Below, piece after piece: positions 10,441 to 22,096 of a stretch of 64,000 nt of DNA (the stretch's first letter is position 1; every line of letters starts with the position of its first letter). The notes under the pieces are model-generated. The model saw nothing but the letters and a program-made list of their open reading frames with translations, had not been told where the DNA came from and did not search any database. The stretch is from Kudoa neothunni. Taxonomy: Eukaryota; Cnidaria. Where the stretch lies: contig OZ199838.1 of the NCBI GenBank assembly GCA_964304625.1, positions 5,270,001 to 5,334,000 on the forward strand. Reading direction: 5' to 3'. The translations under genes were made by a program, and so were the position numbers.

Positions 10441-11985
10441 ATGCTAAAAGTCAGACTGTGAAGCATATCAAACTTGTTACAATGTCGAGAATAAATGGAA
10501 TTTTAGCAAAAAAGCTCAAATTATCAATTTCTATGAGAGTTATAAAGGGAAAAACTCTAAAAAGGCAGATAATGATGAAATTGATAATTATGCTTACGAA
10601 TGGATCACTTGGACAAGAAAAAATAAATTGGAAATTTCTTCACAACAGATTATCGACCAACGCGAAGAAATCGGCAGAGTCCTGTGAAGATCCGAAAAAT
10701 TACAGCTATGGGTGGTTTCGTGTCTTCGAAGATAGATCTAATCTCAGAAGATTAAACTTTCATGTAGATTCTAGCGTTGTGAGCGTTAAGGTTACGTCTT
10801 ACTAAAAAGCTCAACTAGAATCCATAATGAAAAATTACGAATACAATCAAATATTCAACTTGAATAAAACTGCTCTCTTCTATCATAGCATACAAGTAAA
10901 AGCTTTAAATTTATTGGCTCTGTCCATTGTTACCATTTATGTTTATACTAAATCAATTAATATTGAAATGTGTGTTTATCATTCATCATTAACAAATTTT
11001 TAATTGCATTATAAGTAAATTTTATAGATTCTATTTGGAAAGAAGTTGTATTTTGTCTATCGAATCAAATCCTAAATGTACTAAACGGTCAAAAAACGAA
11101 TAGCGCTATACTTAGAGCTTCCTTTCCTTAAGTGAAGAAAAAGTTGAGCGATTAGTTAAAAGTCATCATAGCCAACCAAGCTGCTTTAAAAATTGAAAAA
11201 ACCGATTCCTTACTATCGAAACAAAAATGCCCGGACTACCACTGAAATCTTTAACCAATATTTAATTCAACAAAACCAAAATTTCAACAACATAAATTTA
11301 AAAGTTTTTTTGTGGATAATGCAAGCTGTCACCTCTCTCCCCCACTAAGCCTTCCAACATGGCGATAGTGTTTTCCTCCAAAAACACAATTTCTGTACCG
11401 CAACCAATGAAACAAGGTGTAGATTCCATTTATCTAAGTCAATTGATACAAAGATTAATTGATAAATATATATATAAAGCCGATTAATCTTTTGGCTATC
11501 TCAGTGTTGATAAAGAAACCTTGAGGAAATGTCAAGCCACCGACAATATCATGTTGGTTTAACAAGACTGACTTTATTTTTAAATATAATAATAATAATA
11601 ATTAAATTCCTGATGATCCTTTCATAAAATTAATCATTATTGACCAGATTTGTAATGAGTTAATTTCAAAATAATCCTTTGATGAAAAAGATGGGACTGA
11701 TCTATTAGAATCCATAATTGAAGAGGCATGGTTAGAGTGCGTCGTAATGACACACAAGAAAATTCTGCGATTCTTTCTGAGTCATTATCAAAAGATGAAG
11801 AAGAATTTGAAAATATCTCTTACAATTCAAAAAACACATTAGGATGCTTTGAACATTTAAAACGTCATTTTTAACAATGTGATTCTCTTCACCAAATTGA
11901 ATTAGAACTCTATAAGACTTTGGGAGAAAGTACAATTCAAACCAAATTTCTAGATTATTTTAATATATCTATATAAATTTTAAAT
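10440..11985 (+). mobile_element. Decayed Tigger/pogo transposase copy
   Basis: Pieces of a DDE_1 transposase lie in order on the plus strand. A CENP-B-type DNA-binding part reads EWITWTRKNKLEISS near 10600 and YGWFRVFEDRSNLRRLNFH near 10710. Near 11310 lies a catalytic-core piece reading FFVDNAS, and near 11370 a piece resembling FPPKTQFLYR. Several frame shifts and stops separate them. It is related to, but clearly diverged from, the copy that begins at 12090. Its terminal repeats were not identified. Confidence 0.7.
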
Positions 11986-12089
11986 TATTAATAAACTCTC
12001 GTTTTTATTATGAATGCGCGTGCATTTCTACTTGCCAAATAGACAACGGTGTTGCCGCCTATTCGACGTTTTCCCATGGTAATAAAGTA

Positions 12090-14110
12090 CAGTCAGTGAC
12101 CGGTTTTACGTACTTTTAAATATCGCATTTATTTTACAAGTTGTATCATGAACAAATAAATAATATATTTACTAACACATTTATTTATAAATTTAAATGA
12201 AAAAACTTTATATGCACCTAAATTTTGCAATCAAAATATCACGTGATTTGCCAATTTTACGCACCTTTTCTGACCAAATTGGTTTATAGTTTTCATAAAA
12301 GTGACGTAAATGGCTAATAAAAATAAATCTAAGAATAGAACAATTGAAGAGAAATATAAAATTATTAAATATTTTCATGGAATCACCTCAAGAGGTGCGA
12401 AGGTTGCTACTATAAAACATTTTAATATATCAACAATATCCACTCTTAATGGCATTTTAAAAAATGAAGAGAAAATTATAGAAATGTTTGAGGGGGGATT
12501 GGTTTGTAAAAATAGGAAAAATCTAAATGATGGCACCAATATTTCCCTCGATGAATGTGTCTATAATTGGATATGCTGGGTGCGATCAAAAAAAATTGAA
12601 TTAACTGCCACCGACATCATTGATAAGAGAAACGAAATTGCCAGAGAAAAGAATTTACCATCAAATGCAACATACGGTTGGTTTCGATGTTTTAAATCGA
12701 GATTTAATCTCAAAAAAATAAATTTCCATGGCGAAGCGGCTGACATTGACCCATGTACAAGTTCTGAATGGCTTTCTCAACTTAAAAACTTATGTGAAGG
12801 ATATATTGATGATTGTATCTATAATATAGATGAAACCGCGCTGTTTTATCAACAACAACGAGGTATATTTTTCCATTTGTCATACTTGCATATTTTATAT
12901 AAGTAAAAGTTATGTAAGCTCCATAGAAAGTCATGCAAAGGGAACAAGAAAGTCTAAAAAACGAATGACTGTTTTGTTGGGTGCATCGCTAAGCGGAGAA
13001 AAACTTGAACCTTTGGTTATTGGACCTAGTCGAAAGCCCAGATGCTTTAAAAATATAAATAGCCTTCCAGTTTTATATGAATCCAACAAGAAGTCTTGGA
13101 TGACTAGTGAAATCTTCCTAAGATATCTAACTAAAATCAATTCTATTTTCACGAAAAAAAATAAAAATGTTCTAATTTTTTTAGATAATGCAACCTCTCA
13201 CCAAAAAAAACTATTCAGTAACATAAAGCTGATCTTTTTACCCAAAAATACCACTAGTTTATTGCAACCCCTAGATCAAGGGATTATTCACTCATTCAAA
13301 TGTGCATATAAGAGGAAAATGATCAAAAAATATATTTCATGTATTGAGGTGGGATTAGAACCAACTCCACCAACCATTTTAGATGCGATGATGTTGATTA
13401 AATAAGCGTGGGAATGTGTAAGCGTATCCACCATCATAAATTGCTTTCAAAAAGCTGGGTTTTCATCTCGACAACCGGTCCCTGTCAAAGCTAACAGCAT
13501 TTTGATATCACCCGACAAAGAGTTTATTGAAATATGTGACATAACTCATCCAAATATATTACAAGAAGAAATTGAGGATATGATTGCCGACGAAGCTTCA
13601 ATAGAGAATATCAATATGGTCCAAACCCTATATTCTGAAAAATTCGATGAGTCTTCAGCTTTAGGTGATAAATTTTCGAGTTTATATATATTAACTTTAT
13701 GTAGAGAGTGATGATTATAGTGATGATGAAGCGAATTGTGAAAAAATTGATATTTTGGAAAGAAATCCAATATCATGTCAGAAGGCTTTGATTTATTTGA
13801 AGGAGTTAAAAATATTCTACAAATTTCATAAAGATGATCGATCGGCCATCTTAGCTTCGTTAGAAGAAGATACAATCAACATAATTTCAAGGAACCTTAC
13901 TCAATCAAAAATAACTGATTACTTCCATTTAAAAAATGATTAAACATTATACTATCCCAAATTGGCGCATTCTAATTACGTTATTTAATAAACAATTGAA
14001 TATTTTCATTCTGGCGCGCGCGCATAAAAGTACGTAAAACCGGACGTGACCAATTTTACGCACTTTTTTCCATGGTCCCGAGGGGATTACGTAAAACCGG
14101 TCACTGACTG
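12090..14110 (+). mobile_element. Nearly complete Tigger/pogo-type DNA transposon
   Basis: Perfect 23-bp terminal inverted repeats occupy 12090-12112 and 14088-14110 (outer end CAGTCAGTGACCGGTTTTAC). They are flanked by TA on both sides (12088-12089 and 14111-14112), the target duplication of the Tc1/mariner-pogo superfamily. A transposase gene lies inside (12310-13943). Subterminal motifs of the type TTTTACGYAC recur at 12104, 12252, 14026 (inverted) and 14051, probable transposase binding sites. The identity of the two ends suggests a recent insertion. It lies 124 bp upstream of the ABT1 start. Confidence 0.92.
12310..13943 (+). pseudogene. Tigger/pogo transposase with one stop codon and one frame jump
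   Basis: The product has an N-terminal psq/CENP-B-type helix-turn-helix (about residues 10-60) and a second CENP-B-type domain with YNWICWVRSKKIEL and YGWFRCFKSRFNLKK. A DDE_1 catalytic core follows: NIDETALFY, IFLDNATSHQ and LLQPLDQGIIHSFK carry the three acidic residues. A putative 64-bp intron at 12863-12926 has GT-AG ends and keeps the frame. The stop TAA at 13403-13405 falls inside a conserved stretch just before AWECVS. Near 13693-13716 the frame moves; either a 25-bp GT-AG segment is spliced out or the gene is shifted. After that the C-terminus continues to KITDYFHLKND. These breaks mean it is probably no longer active, though only lightly damaged. Confidence 0.85.
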
Positions 14111-14205
14111 TATTAAATAATACTAGTCCCCTAGCGTACCATTTTTTTCTCCAAATTTTTAATATATGCAAAATTATAACATGTTTTTATGAACTCTAAT
14201 TTGAC

Positions 14206-14216
14206 GAGCATGCGTC
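14206..14216. promoter_or_regulatory. GCATGCG motif upstream of ABT1
   Basis: GAGCATGCGTC lies 19 bp upstream of the ABT1 start codon and resembles the NRF1 core seen upstream of other genes in the window. Confidence 0.35.
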
Positions 14217-14234
14217 GATTTACCATCCGCTAAT

Positions 14235-15008
14235 ATGCAGTCCGAGAACCCTCAACCAACAAAACCTGGCATAGTTTATTTAAGCAATATTCCGCCTGGA
14301 ATGAAACCAATATCAGTTAGGCAAATTTTGGGCCAATATGGGGATATTGGTAGGGTGTATCTACAAGCTGAGGGTATGGATTCAATTGTATGTGTTTGAG
14401 ATTGTTTAATTTTGTTTGTTAGATAACGAAAATTTTCGCGAGAGAAAACGCAAAAAGGGTTACGCATCACATCTCTATACCGAAGGATGGGTGGAATTTA
14501 AAGATAGAAAAGTGGCTCGATTGGTGTCTGAATTGTTGAACAACAACGATATGGGTCGTAAAAAACGTGATAAATACGCTGGTTATCTATGGAATATCAA
14601 ATATTTGCGAGGCTTCGCATGGACACAAATTCATCAACAATTAGCAGAAGAACAAGACGAGACACATCAACGTAAAAATATTGGCATATCTCAGGCGAAA
14701 AAAGAAGTCAAATTTTTAATGAAAAACTTTAAACGCTCGAAAATCAATATGAAAAGGAAAAAGTCCGCGGCTCAAACAATTAAAAATGTAATTTTTTAGG
14801 TTTTTTCGTTTTAAAAATGTTTTAACAGGACCAAAATGGAACTGATATAAAAGAACAATTTTCTAAAAAGTTTTCTCAAAAACCCGTCCACCATAAAACA
14901 ACCAATGATACCAAAGAAACTGCTAGTTCTGCTTCCTCTGTATTAAAACAGGTTATTTTTTTCATCGTATTTCGTACGATTCATTTCTTGTTTTAGCTGT
15001 TTGGTTGA
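14235..15008 (+). CDS. ABT1: ABT1/ESF2-like RNA-binding ribosome biogenesis factor
   Basis: Four exons (14235-14373, 14423-14787, 14829-14951, 14997-15008) give a 212-aa protein. ESF2 in yeast and ABT1 in animals are nucleolar RRM proteins needed for 18S rRNA processing. The RRM begins PGIVYLSNIPPGMKP and includes YGDIGRVYLQAED across the first intron and YTEGWVEFKDRKVARLVSELL. The family-typical DLWN-like motif appears as YLWNIKYLRGFAWTQIHQQL. The last exon encodes only LFG and the stop; this restores the family's short C-terminal ending (compare ARIFG in vertebrates), which supports the 45-bp last intron. Introns are 49, 41 and 45 bp. A Tigger element ends 124 bp upstream. Confidence 0.88.
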
Positions 15009-15375
15009 CTCGATCTTGTATTATTGTAACGTGTATTGTAGTTAGCTGTTGATTTTTTCTAACATTTACGAATTTATTTGTATTTTTTAAAAATTCTTCT
15101 TTCTGAGTACATTGAAAATATTTAGGTTAGATTTGTAGAGAATACATTAGTCAATATAGCTCTTCAACCCTTAAATCGTGTTCAAGTGTGAAGTTCTCCA
15201 AGACTAATATTAATCCTTTCACAAGGTTTTTAGTTTTGTGTAAAAATATACGATACCTTCTACTGTTATAAATTTACGAGTTTTAAAGTTTTCTTAATTT
15301 CAAAGATAGATTCTTATCCAGATTTTACCTTGAAATAATTCAGTTCGAAACGCGCGGGAGAGTAAAACACTATTA

Positions 15376-15800
15376 CAATGCAACCTCGGACTTCGACCAT
15401 AACCCATTCTATAAGTGTATTCAAACTCCGATTAATTTTTTCCCTTGTAAAATAATGAAAATAAGTTTAGCCCTTTATCGCGTATCAAATAACTATTTTT
15501 ATTCTTATTTATTAAAAAAACAGACATGCCTTGTATTCATAAAATGTAACAAATAAATATTAAATACAATAATAAAAATGAAATATAGGACAAATATTTT
15601 TTGGTTGTCATACGATAAATTATAAAGGGTTCTCTTTCGATGACGTTCGCAAATTTAATTGAGCAAATCTTTCTCTAAAATTTATTTTCTTCATTGTTTT
15701 TTTCTCCAACCGGATTTGTTCTGAACACCCTTTCTAAATGTGTTCGAACTCAAAAGTGTTTCTGACCCAAAATTTTTGATCGAATTCCGAGGTTGCACTG
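15376..15800. mobile_element. Tigger/jerky-like MITE, 425 bp
   Basis: The left end CAATGCAACCTCGGACTTCGA-like sequence (first 16 bases CAATGCAACCTCGGAC) is the imperfect inverse of the right end, whose outward reading begins CAGTGCAACCTCGGAA. TA flanks both sides (15374-15375 and 15801-15802). CAGTGSAACCTCG-type ends are typical of Tigger/jerky families. There is no coding capacity. A truncated relative lies at 54285-54478. Two internal blocks containing GTGTWTTCRAACTC occur in the same orientation near each end. Confidence 0.8.
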
Positions 15801-17640
15801 TAGTTATTTTGGATGGATTAATTCTTAAACCAGATGTTTTATTAAATGAGACGTTATTTATTTTGGACAGCCGATTTTAAACGTTGGCGTTAAAAATGGG
15901 GAATAATGATCGCATATATGTTTAAAATACACGAAAATTTACAAAGATTAAGTAAAATAAAATTGAATAATTACAATGTTTCTTCTCAATAACTGTGTTG
16001 AAAATTGCAGTATTTTTTCTTAAGTAAATGCATAATAGCTGGTGTTCACGTAAGTGGGATTCTATAACAAGGGTGGAAAATTAGATTATTACGCGGGCCA
16101 GATTATCGAATTTTTCATAATCAGTGGAACGCATTATTACGAAGAAAATATACTTGACTAAATAGATCTGGAAAAGAATTTTTAAAAATACTTTAATATT
16201 AAAATAAACTAAATTGCATTTTAGCTAAAATTTAAATTATATTTGTTGAGCCTGCAGGGATATGTTGGCAAATAAGACAAATAGATTCTGATTTATTATT
16301 AACAACAAAATATATTTCGATCAGGTTTTTATTAAAAACAAAGCATCAATTATCAATGTTCCGCCTTCCAGAACCCGTCGTAGGAGTGAATTAAACGTTA
16401 ATCAATTTATAATTGCTTACGTAAATATAGAGATAGACGATATAAATATTTCCAACGTATTTCGTTTTATCACAAACAAATAGAAAAACTGACTTATTTT
16501 TCAATGGGTTTTTGTAAAAATTAATGAATTAGGTAGTTTGAAGAGGCGTAATTTCATTGTTTAGAGTAGGGCTAATCTGTCGATAATAAAGACCACTCCA
16601 AAAAATCAATAGCAAGGTTTCTTACAACGATTTTTTTTATTTTTTAGGTTGCGTAGTTTGTGGGCTAAAGTTTACTTTAGATCGCTGGTGCACAAACTTT
16701 TGGAGCCTGGGGTCAAATTTTAATCTTTGAAAACATTCAGGGGTCAGAAAATTTAAAACTAAAATTATAGCTCGCACTTTGGATAAATTTACTAATTTCG
16801 AAACGCCATATTCAAGATAATTCAAGATAATTCATAAATAATAAGTTTATTAAATGTTTTGAATTGAATATCGAATGAAATAGCAAAAAAATAATATTCG
16901 TCCTTGTTGAATAAAACAATATTTTCTGTCCAGCCGTCATTAAATTTTCTATTCTCATCATAAACTTTTTTTCGAATTTCAGTCATTTCAGGTTGGAAAC
17001 TAAATAAAAAAACCTAACTTAAAGATGAGATATACTTTGGGTGAGCAAAATAGTTGTGCGGACATACCTGACATGCCGTTTAAATTGCCCTGAAAAATGT
17101 ACTAATTATCAGCTCTCACAGATGTTTATCCATTGTTTCAAAGTTTATTTTACGTTTTATTTTACAGAAAACTTTCATTTTTACACACAATGTAAATACC
17201 TTATTATTATGCATCGTTTATAACACGTATTTTAATTGTTAACCTTATTTTAACTCAACTTAAACTTCGGGTCAGCATTGTCAAGCGAATTTTTAAATCA
17301 TAAATCAATCCAGTACCTGTATGATTTTCTCCTCCATACACAAAAAAAAAATAATTAAAATTGATACATGAACTTGGATTAAAATAACGTTTTCTCTATA
17401 CAAAACGGTGAAATGATTGGTAACAATAAACTGCTGCGCATATTTAGAGATTTCTGTTGATGTTGCCTCCTTAAAGGTTCACATATAACAAAAACCTCAA
17501 TAAATTTTTTTAGTAGCTTCATCATGTGTTTCCGATATATTCAATATCTATATAAACCAATTGAAATTAAATAATCAAATGCCTTTTTCATTTCATTGAA
17601 AGTATACCATTAATCTGAATATAATTAGGGTTCATTGAGA
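15801..17640. other. AT-rich intergenic DNA
   Basis: I see no supported exon. A short stretch near 16690 (TGCACAAACTTTTGGAGCC) resembles hAT-type ends but lacks a matching partner, so it is not annotated as an element. Confidence 0.45.
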
Positions 17641-17664
17641 GCCGGAATTTGTACACATTGCTTA

Positions 17665-18658
17665 GATCAATTTAATCCGGATTAATTTTCGTACGAGCGC
17701 AGTTTAGTCCTTTAATAAAAAAGAATGCTGACATTGATTATTTCTGTTGCATCTGCCGAGTTTATTGACATCGAAACAATAAAACTCTACTTCATAGATT
17801 TATTAGAATACGACAATCATTGTTTCGTACAAGTAGTGAGAAAATTGAGGCTTCTAGACAGTAACCCACATTGTTGTAACGGACCTGTCTCTTTCAAGAA
17901 GTCAGCTAAGTGTTGGATATAATCATTGTTGCTCAATATACTAAAAAATCTGTTAGGATTGATAGTTTCTTTTAACGAGGTCATCTGAAGATATAAGAAA
18001 TTTTAAAGGTCATATTCTTGTATTCGCACGATGTATCCTCACAAAAGTTTATTTTCAGTGAACTGGAACTCTCATCAAAAACCATAGTCGAATAAAAATG
18101 TTTCATCCGGTATGTCCACTCCAATTATGTTTTAGAAAATTCAAACAAAACCTGAGGAATTGGAGTAGTCACCCAGATAGGCAATTCCTTACTTTGCAGA
18201 AGGAAATATAATGTTGGGATGTGATTTTGTCGAATCAAGATCAGCTGATTGTTAGTGGGATCTTGGAACGTAAAAATGTATTTAGGGAGACCACCACAAT
18301 GAGAAATGAGGAGACATTTACAAATATTATACTTCGTTGAGTCGGGCAAGATTCCATTATTTGGTCAGATTGTCTTGATTAACATGGATATTTGCACTGT
18401 TTTGTAAACCATAGACAAGAATCTGTGAGCAGAGGCGTTGTAAAGACGAGTCGTATTGAAGCCACCCCGGGAGCACGCAAACGAAAATTTTGCTGTATTA
18501 TAATTAAAAGGTCTAATTTGACGCCTAACTACCGTTTTAAAAATATATTTAAAAAAATTTGCGATCACATCTCTGCAGAAATCACATGTACAGACTTTAA
18601 TCTCTTATGTTTTGTTATCTAAATTTGTATACGAAAATTAATCCGGATTAAACTGATC
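17665..18658. repeat. Element bounded by about 30-bp inverted repeats with a central palindrome
   Basis: 17665-17694 and 18627-18658 are inverted copies that differ at one position over about 28 bases. Both contain the perfect 14-bp palindrome TTAATCCGGATTAA followed by TTTTCGTA. The 930-bp interior has only short open frames and no recognised domain. The structure fits a non-autonomous DNA element or fold-back element; the superfamily and exact ends are unknown. It ends about 115 bp before the second Merlin coding region. Confidence 0.6.
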
Positions 18659-18772
18659 CAAGGTAAACTTGGGCTAAGTCACAGTGTACGTGCCTGGTAT
18701 CGGTTAACTTCACTGAATGTTCGTTGTCTCCGCCAATGTCTGCTTTTAAAACAATATTCACTTTAGAAAATA

Positions 18773-19653
18773 TTGATAACAAAAATGTTAGATTATGCAT
18801 ATTTTCGAGAGGATTTAACTTATACTATTAAATGTTTACAGAATATTGGTTCATTAAAGGGTATCTGCATTTGTTCTTGTGGTGGAAGTATGTACATAAT
18901 TCTAAGAAATGATATTGGCGATGAATGCCAATATAAATTCGAAAAATGTTGCAAGCGATGTTCCTTAAGAATGGGGGCTATTTTTGAACAATCAAAAATT
19001 CCAATATGGAAATTTTTCCCTCTGATTGTTTGCATAATACGACATCCCAATATGACATATGAAAGTCTCTGCAGTCCTTTGGATATCTCATCGTATTCTA
19101 CAATATGTGATTGGAAGACCACGGTAAAAGATCTGATGGCTTCAGTATTGAATCAAGGATTTTCAAAAATTGGTGGGGGAGACATTGTGGTTCAAATCGA
19201 TGAAACCACCATAACAAGGAGAAAATATGGTGTGGGGCGCATCCTTCGTAATCAACAATATTGGATGATTGGGGGAATAGACGAAAATTGTAAACGTTTT
19301 CTCAAGATATCTCAAGAAAGAAATCGCATAGTCCTAAAAGAAATCATATGCGAGAATGTAGAGGAAGGTTCCATTATTTATACTGACGGTTGAGCGGACA
19401 CAACCGCTTGGAAACATTAGGATTTACCCCCGGAACAGTTATTCTTAAGCGGCGCTTTTCTTCTGATGAAGGCGTTCATACGGATAAAACAGAGATGACA
19501 TGGGGTGCTTTCAAAAGTAAATATAGGAACGCAACCAATAAAAATCCAGACAGTCTTGCTGAGCACGTAGCCGATTTCTTGTATCGAAGAAAATATCCCG
19601 GAAAAGGAATTAGCATCTTTTGTAAATATATAACGAATTTATATACAGTTTAA
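18773..19653 (+). pseudogene. Second Merlin transposase copy with one frameshift
   Basis: This copy carries the same domain order as 2729-3697: CICSCGG and CEKCCKRC-like zinc ribbon residues, VQIDETTITRRKYGVGRIL, TDG/SGHNRLE and HTDKTEMTWGAFKSKYRN. One base is missing at about 19391, where the conserved TDGWSG motif should read on, so the frame shifts from one half to the other. The first half has lost part of the usual N-terminus. Divergence from the first copy is large at the protein level, suggesting a different subfamily. Confidence 0.85.
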
Positions 19654-19659
19654 ATATTT

Positions 19660-20113
19660 TTCACGATTTTTAACGAGTGTAAATTTTTTTCGTAGAGCCC
19701 AAACACGTATATTGTAATTTAGCCAAATATTCTTGATTCGATTTATCAATATTCGTGCCTAATATTTGTTTAAATGAACAAGAGAAAAAAAATTGCACCT
19801 CTATGGGGCTTTTTTTAATTTTTTTCGACAATAGTTTAGAAATGTTAAACGACAAATTAAACATTTTAATGAATTATAACATCATGATAAGCATTCAAAA
19901 TTTGAACTAGCACCATTTTAAGGGGCGCAATTTATTTTTAGCATAATTGTAACATATTTTATAAAATATCTTTGCTAACAAATAATTGTCCATAGTTTAA
20001 ATATTCATATATATTTAAAAAGTTTGGAGATTAATTTAAATAAGTTATCGAAAGAATTATTGTCATTGCGTTTAACTATATATCTATGCCAGAAAAAATA
20101 TATACACTAAAAC
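19660..20113. other. 3' side of Merlin copy and spacer
   Basis: A block at about 19712 (TGTAATTTAGCCAAATATTCT) resembles the block upstream of the first Merlin copy and may belong to the element end. The rest is AT-rich with nothing recognised. Confidence 0.4.
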
Positions 20114-22088
20114 TAGGGTTTGCAATCTTCGACGTTTATTTTATGAAAAAAAATAAAAATCGGGTTTTTTCGACATATATTTTAAGAATAAAGGAAAAAT
20201 AAGTTTTTATCAGAGACTAAAAAACAAAGTTTTATAGAATAAAAATAATTATTTTGAGTAACTACTAGTTAAAATAGAGATGGACCGTTAAAATGGAGCA
20301 TCGAAACCATTGAAGCGCGTTCATTTGAGAGTTTCACTCGTTCTTTTCGAATTATATAATTTAATTTCGAAAAGCTTCGTTCTACAGCGATAGATGAAAT
20401 GGGTAATGCCAACAAATCCAACGAAAGTTTTGACAGCAATGGGCAAATATTGGATTTTTCCTTCCAAAAGTCTGTAGTGATAGAAGGATGATTTGAATCC
20501 ATAATTGCCTTACAAAGGAAATTGTATTCATCTTTAAGGATAACTTTGTCTTTAACCCCTATTAAATAACAAAGATCATCAATATGTACATTTTCAATCG
20601 ATAATGGCGTTGCTGGACCAATGCTTTTGATTGTTTTAAAGAGAGTGGCTGATGGAAAACAATCATTAATACTATTTGATATAAAATCATGGATTTTCTC
20701 GATGATGCTCCCGCGAAAAGATTCAATTTTATTGATAAGATTTGTTCTAATTTCAAATGGAAGAAGTCCAAGATTATCTTTGTGATCATTCAGAAAATTC
20801 TTCTTCATTCCAAAATCATTATTCATCCAGTCGAATATACTTGAAAAACAAAAATTATCGCTGGTTTCAATACGTTTCGAAAATTCAACCAGCGGCGTAA
20901 GTTCATCAATTAACACAGTGACAGAGAGAAATAAGACATTGATATTCTCAGAATTAATTAGTAGAATTTCATTTAGACGTTTTCCAAATTCTAAGGGTTT
21001 AACTTCATTTAGAAAATCGACAACAGCTGGATAATATTCTTTTATTTGCTTTAAGCAATTGTAAAAACTATACCAACGGATATCCATGACACGAGGAATT
21101 TCTTTGACATTTTCCAAATCGTTGTTCTTGAGATGAACCAGAAATGTTCTCTTTGCATTTCTATTCTTTGGCAGAATAGATGAAAACTTCATGCAGAATT
21201 TTTTAATATCTAAGAAATATTCGTCAGTAGCTTTTTGGACAGCAAGATGGATAATATGAGAAAAGCATGGAATTCGAATAATATGTGGATACATTGCTTT
21301 CAAATCATTGATGAATTTTTTCATGTATGACGCTGAATCCGAAATAATAGCGCAACAGTTATCCCATACCAAGTCGTAACGTTTCAGCACGTTTGATAAT
21401 TGATTAGCAACAATAACAGGATTGCAATTTAAAATTCTGGATGAACCTAACATAAATACCATTCTTTTATTTGAATGGTGATCGTAATAACAAGCCAACG
21501 TGTTGAAAACGGGTCTATTATTAAAGTCAGGCGATTCGTCAATTATCAAACTGAAGCGAACATCTACCATTGCTAGTTTAATTGCGTCCATACTCCTCAA
21601 AAATATCGGGGAAATATGTTTATCGATAAGAACTCTTCCATCGGGCAATGATCGTGAAGCTGGGAAATATTTAAAAAGAAAATTCCTCAATGAACTATCT
21701 TTATTGATAGCTTGGAATGGAAGACCATCAAATAATACGATCTTTACTAGGTCCATTTCAATTTCGCTTGAGTTGGATCTATCACGGTGCAAAATATCTT
21801 TGATGGGGATAGTGTTTTTGAGATCCAACATGTTCTTGTATTCTGTTTTGTTTAAGGGATAAAACTAGCTTGCAATATTTGCATGACAACGAGTCTCCCG
21901 CAGCTTCCAAGTCGCTCCATTCAATTAAATAATCAGCCAACTCTCGACGTTTTCTCCCCATTTACAAGATTTTCAATTAAACAAAATCGGCTTTTTTCGA
22001 TCGAAAAAAAATAAAAACTGGCACGTTTTTTCAACTTCGACGGTTTAAATCGACAGAAATCGATTTTAATCGAAAATTGCAAACCCTA
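20114..22088 (-). mobile_element. Nearly complete hAT transposon with 8-bp target duplication
   Basis: The two ends are inverted: TAGGGTTTGCAATCTTCGA at 20114 and the inverse of TAGGGTTTGCAATTTTCGA at 22088. The 8-bp sequence ACTAAAAC directly flanks both ends (20106-20113 and 22089-22096), the hallmark of hAT insertion. Internal TCGA-rich blocks near the right end may be transposase binding sites. The transposase gene fills the minus strand. A 5'-truncated relative is at about 42170-43680, and a third copy starts at 63582. Confidence 0.93.
20269..21961 (-). pseudogene. hAT transposase, BED finger plus core, one frame jump
   Basis: The reading frame opens at 21961 with MGRKRRELADYL and a BED-type finger, CKYCKLVLSLKQNRIQEH followed by GSQKH. 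Around 21800-21830 the frame changes by one position into a 520-codon open frame (from 21831) that covers the rest. That part holds the RNase H-like core (SLIIDESPDFNNRPVFNTLA, IISDSASYMKKF, HIIHLAVQKA) and the C-terminal hAT dimerisation domain (LPISSIAVERSFSKLNYI). Apart from the one jump the protein looks whole, so the element is young. A short unrecognised intron at the jump is a possible alternative explanation. Confidence 0.88.
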
Positions 22089-22096
22089 ACTAAAAC

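Noticed and set aside
16690-16760. TGCACAAACTTTTGGAGCC string resembling a hAT end
   Set aside because: No inverted partner or 8-bp duplication found.
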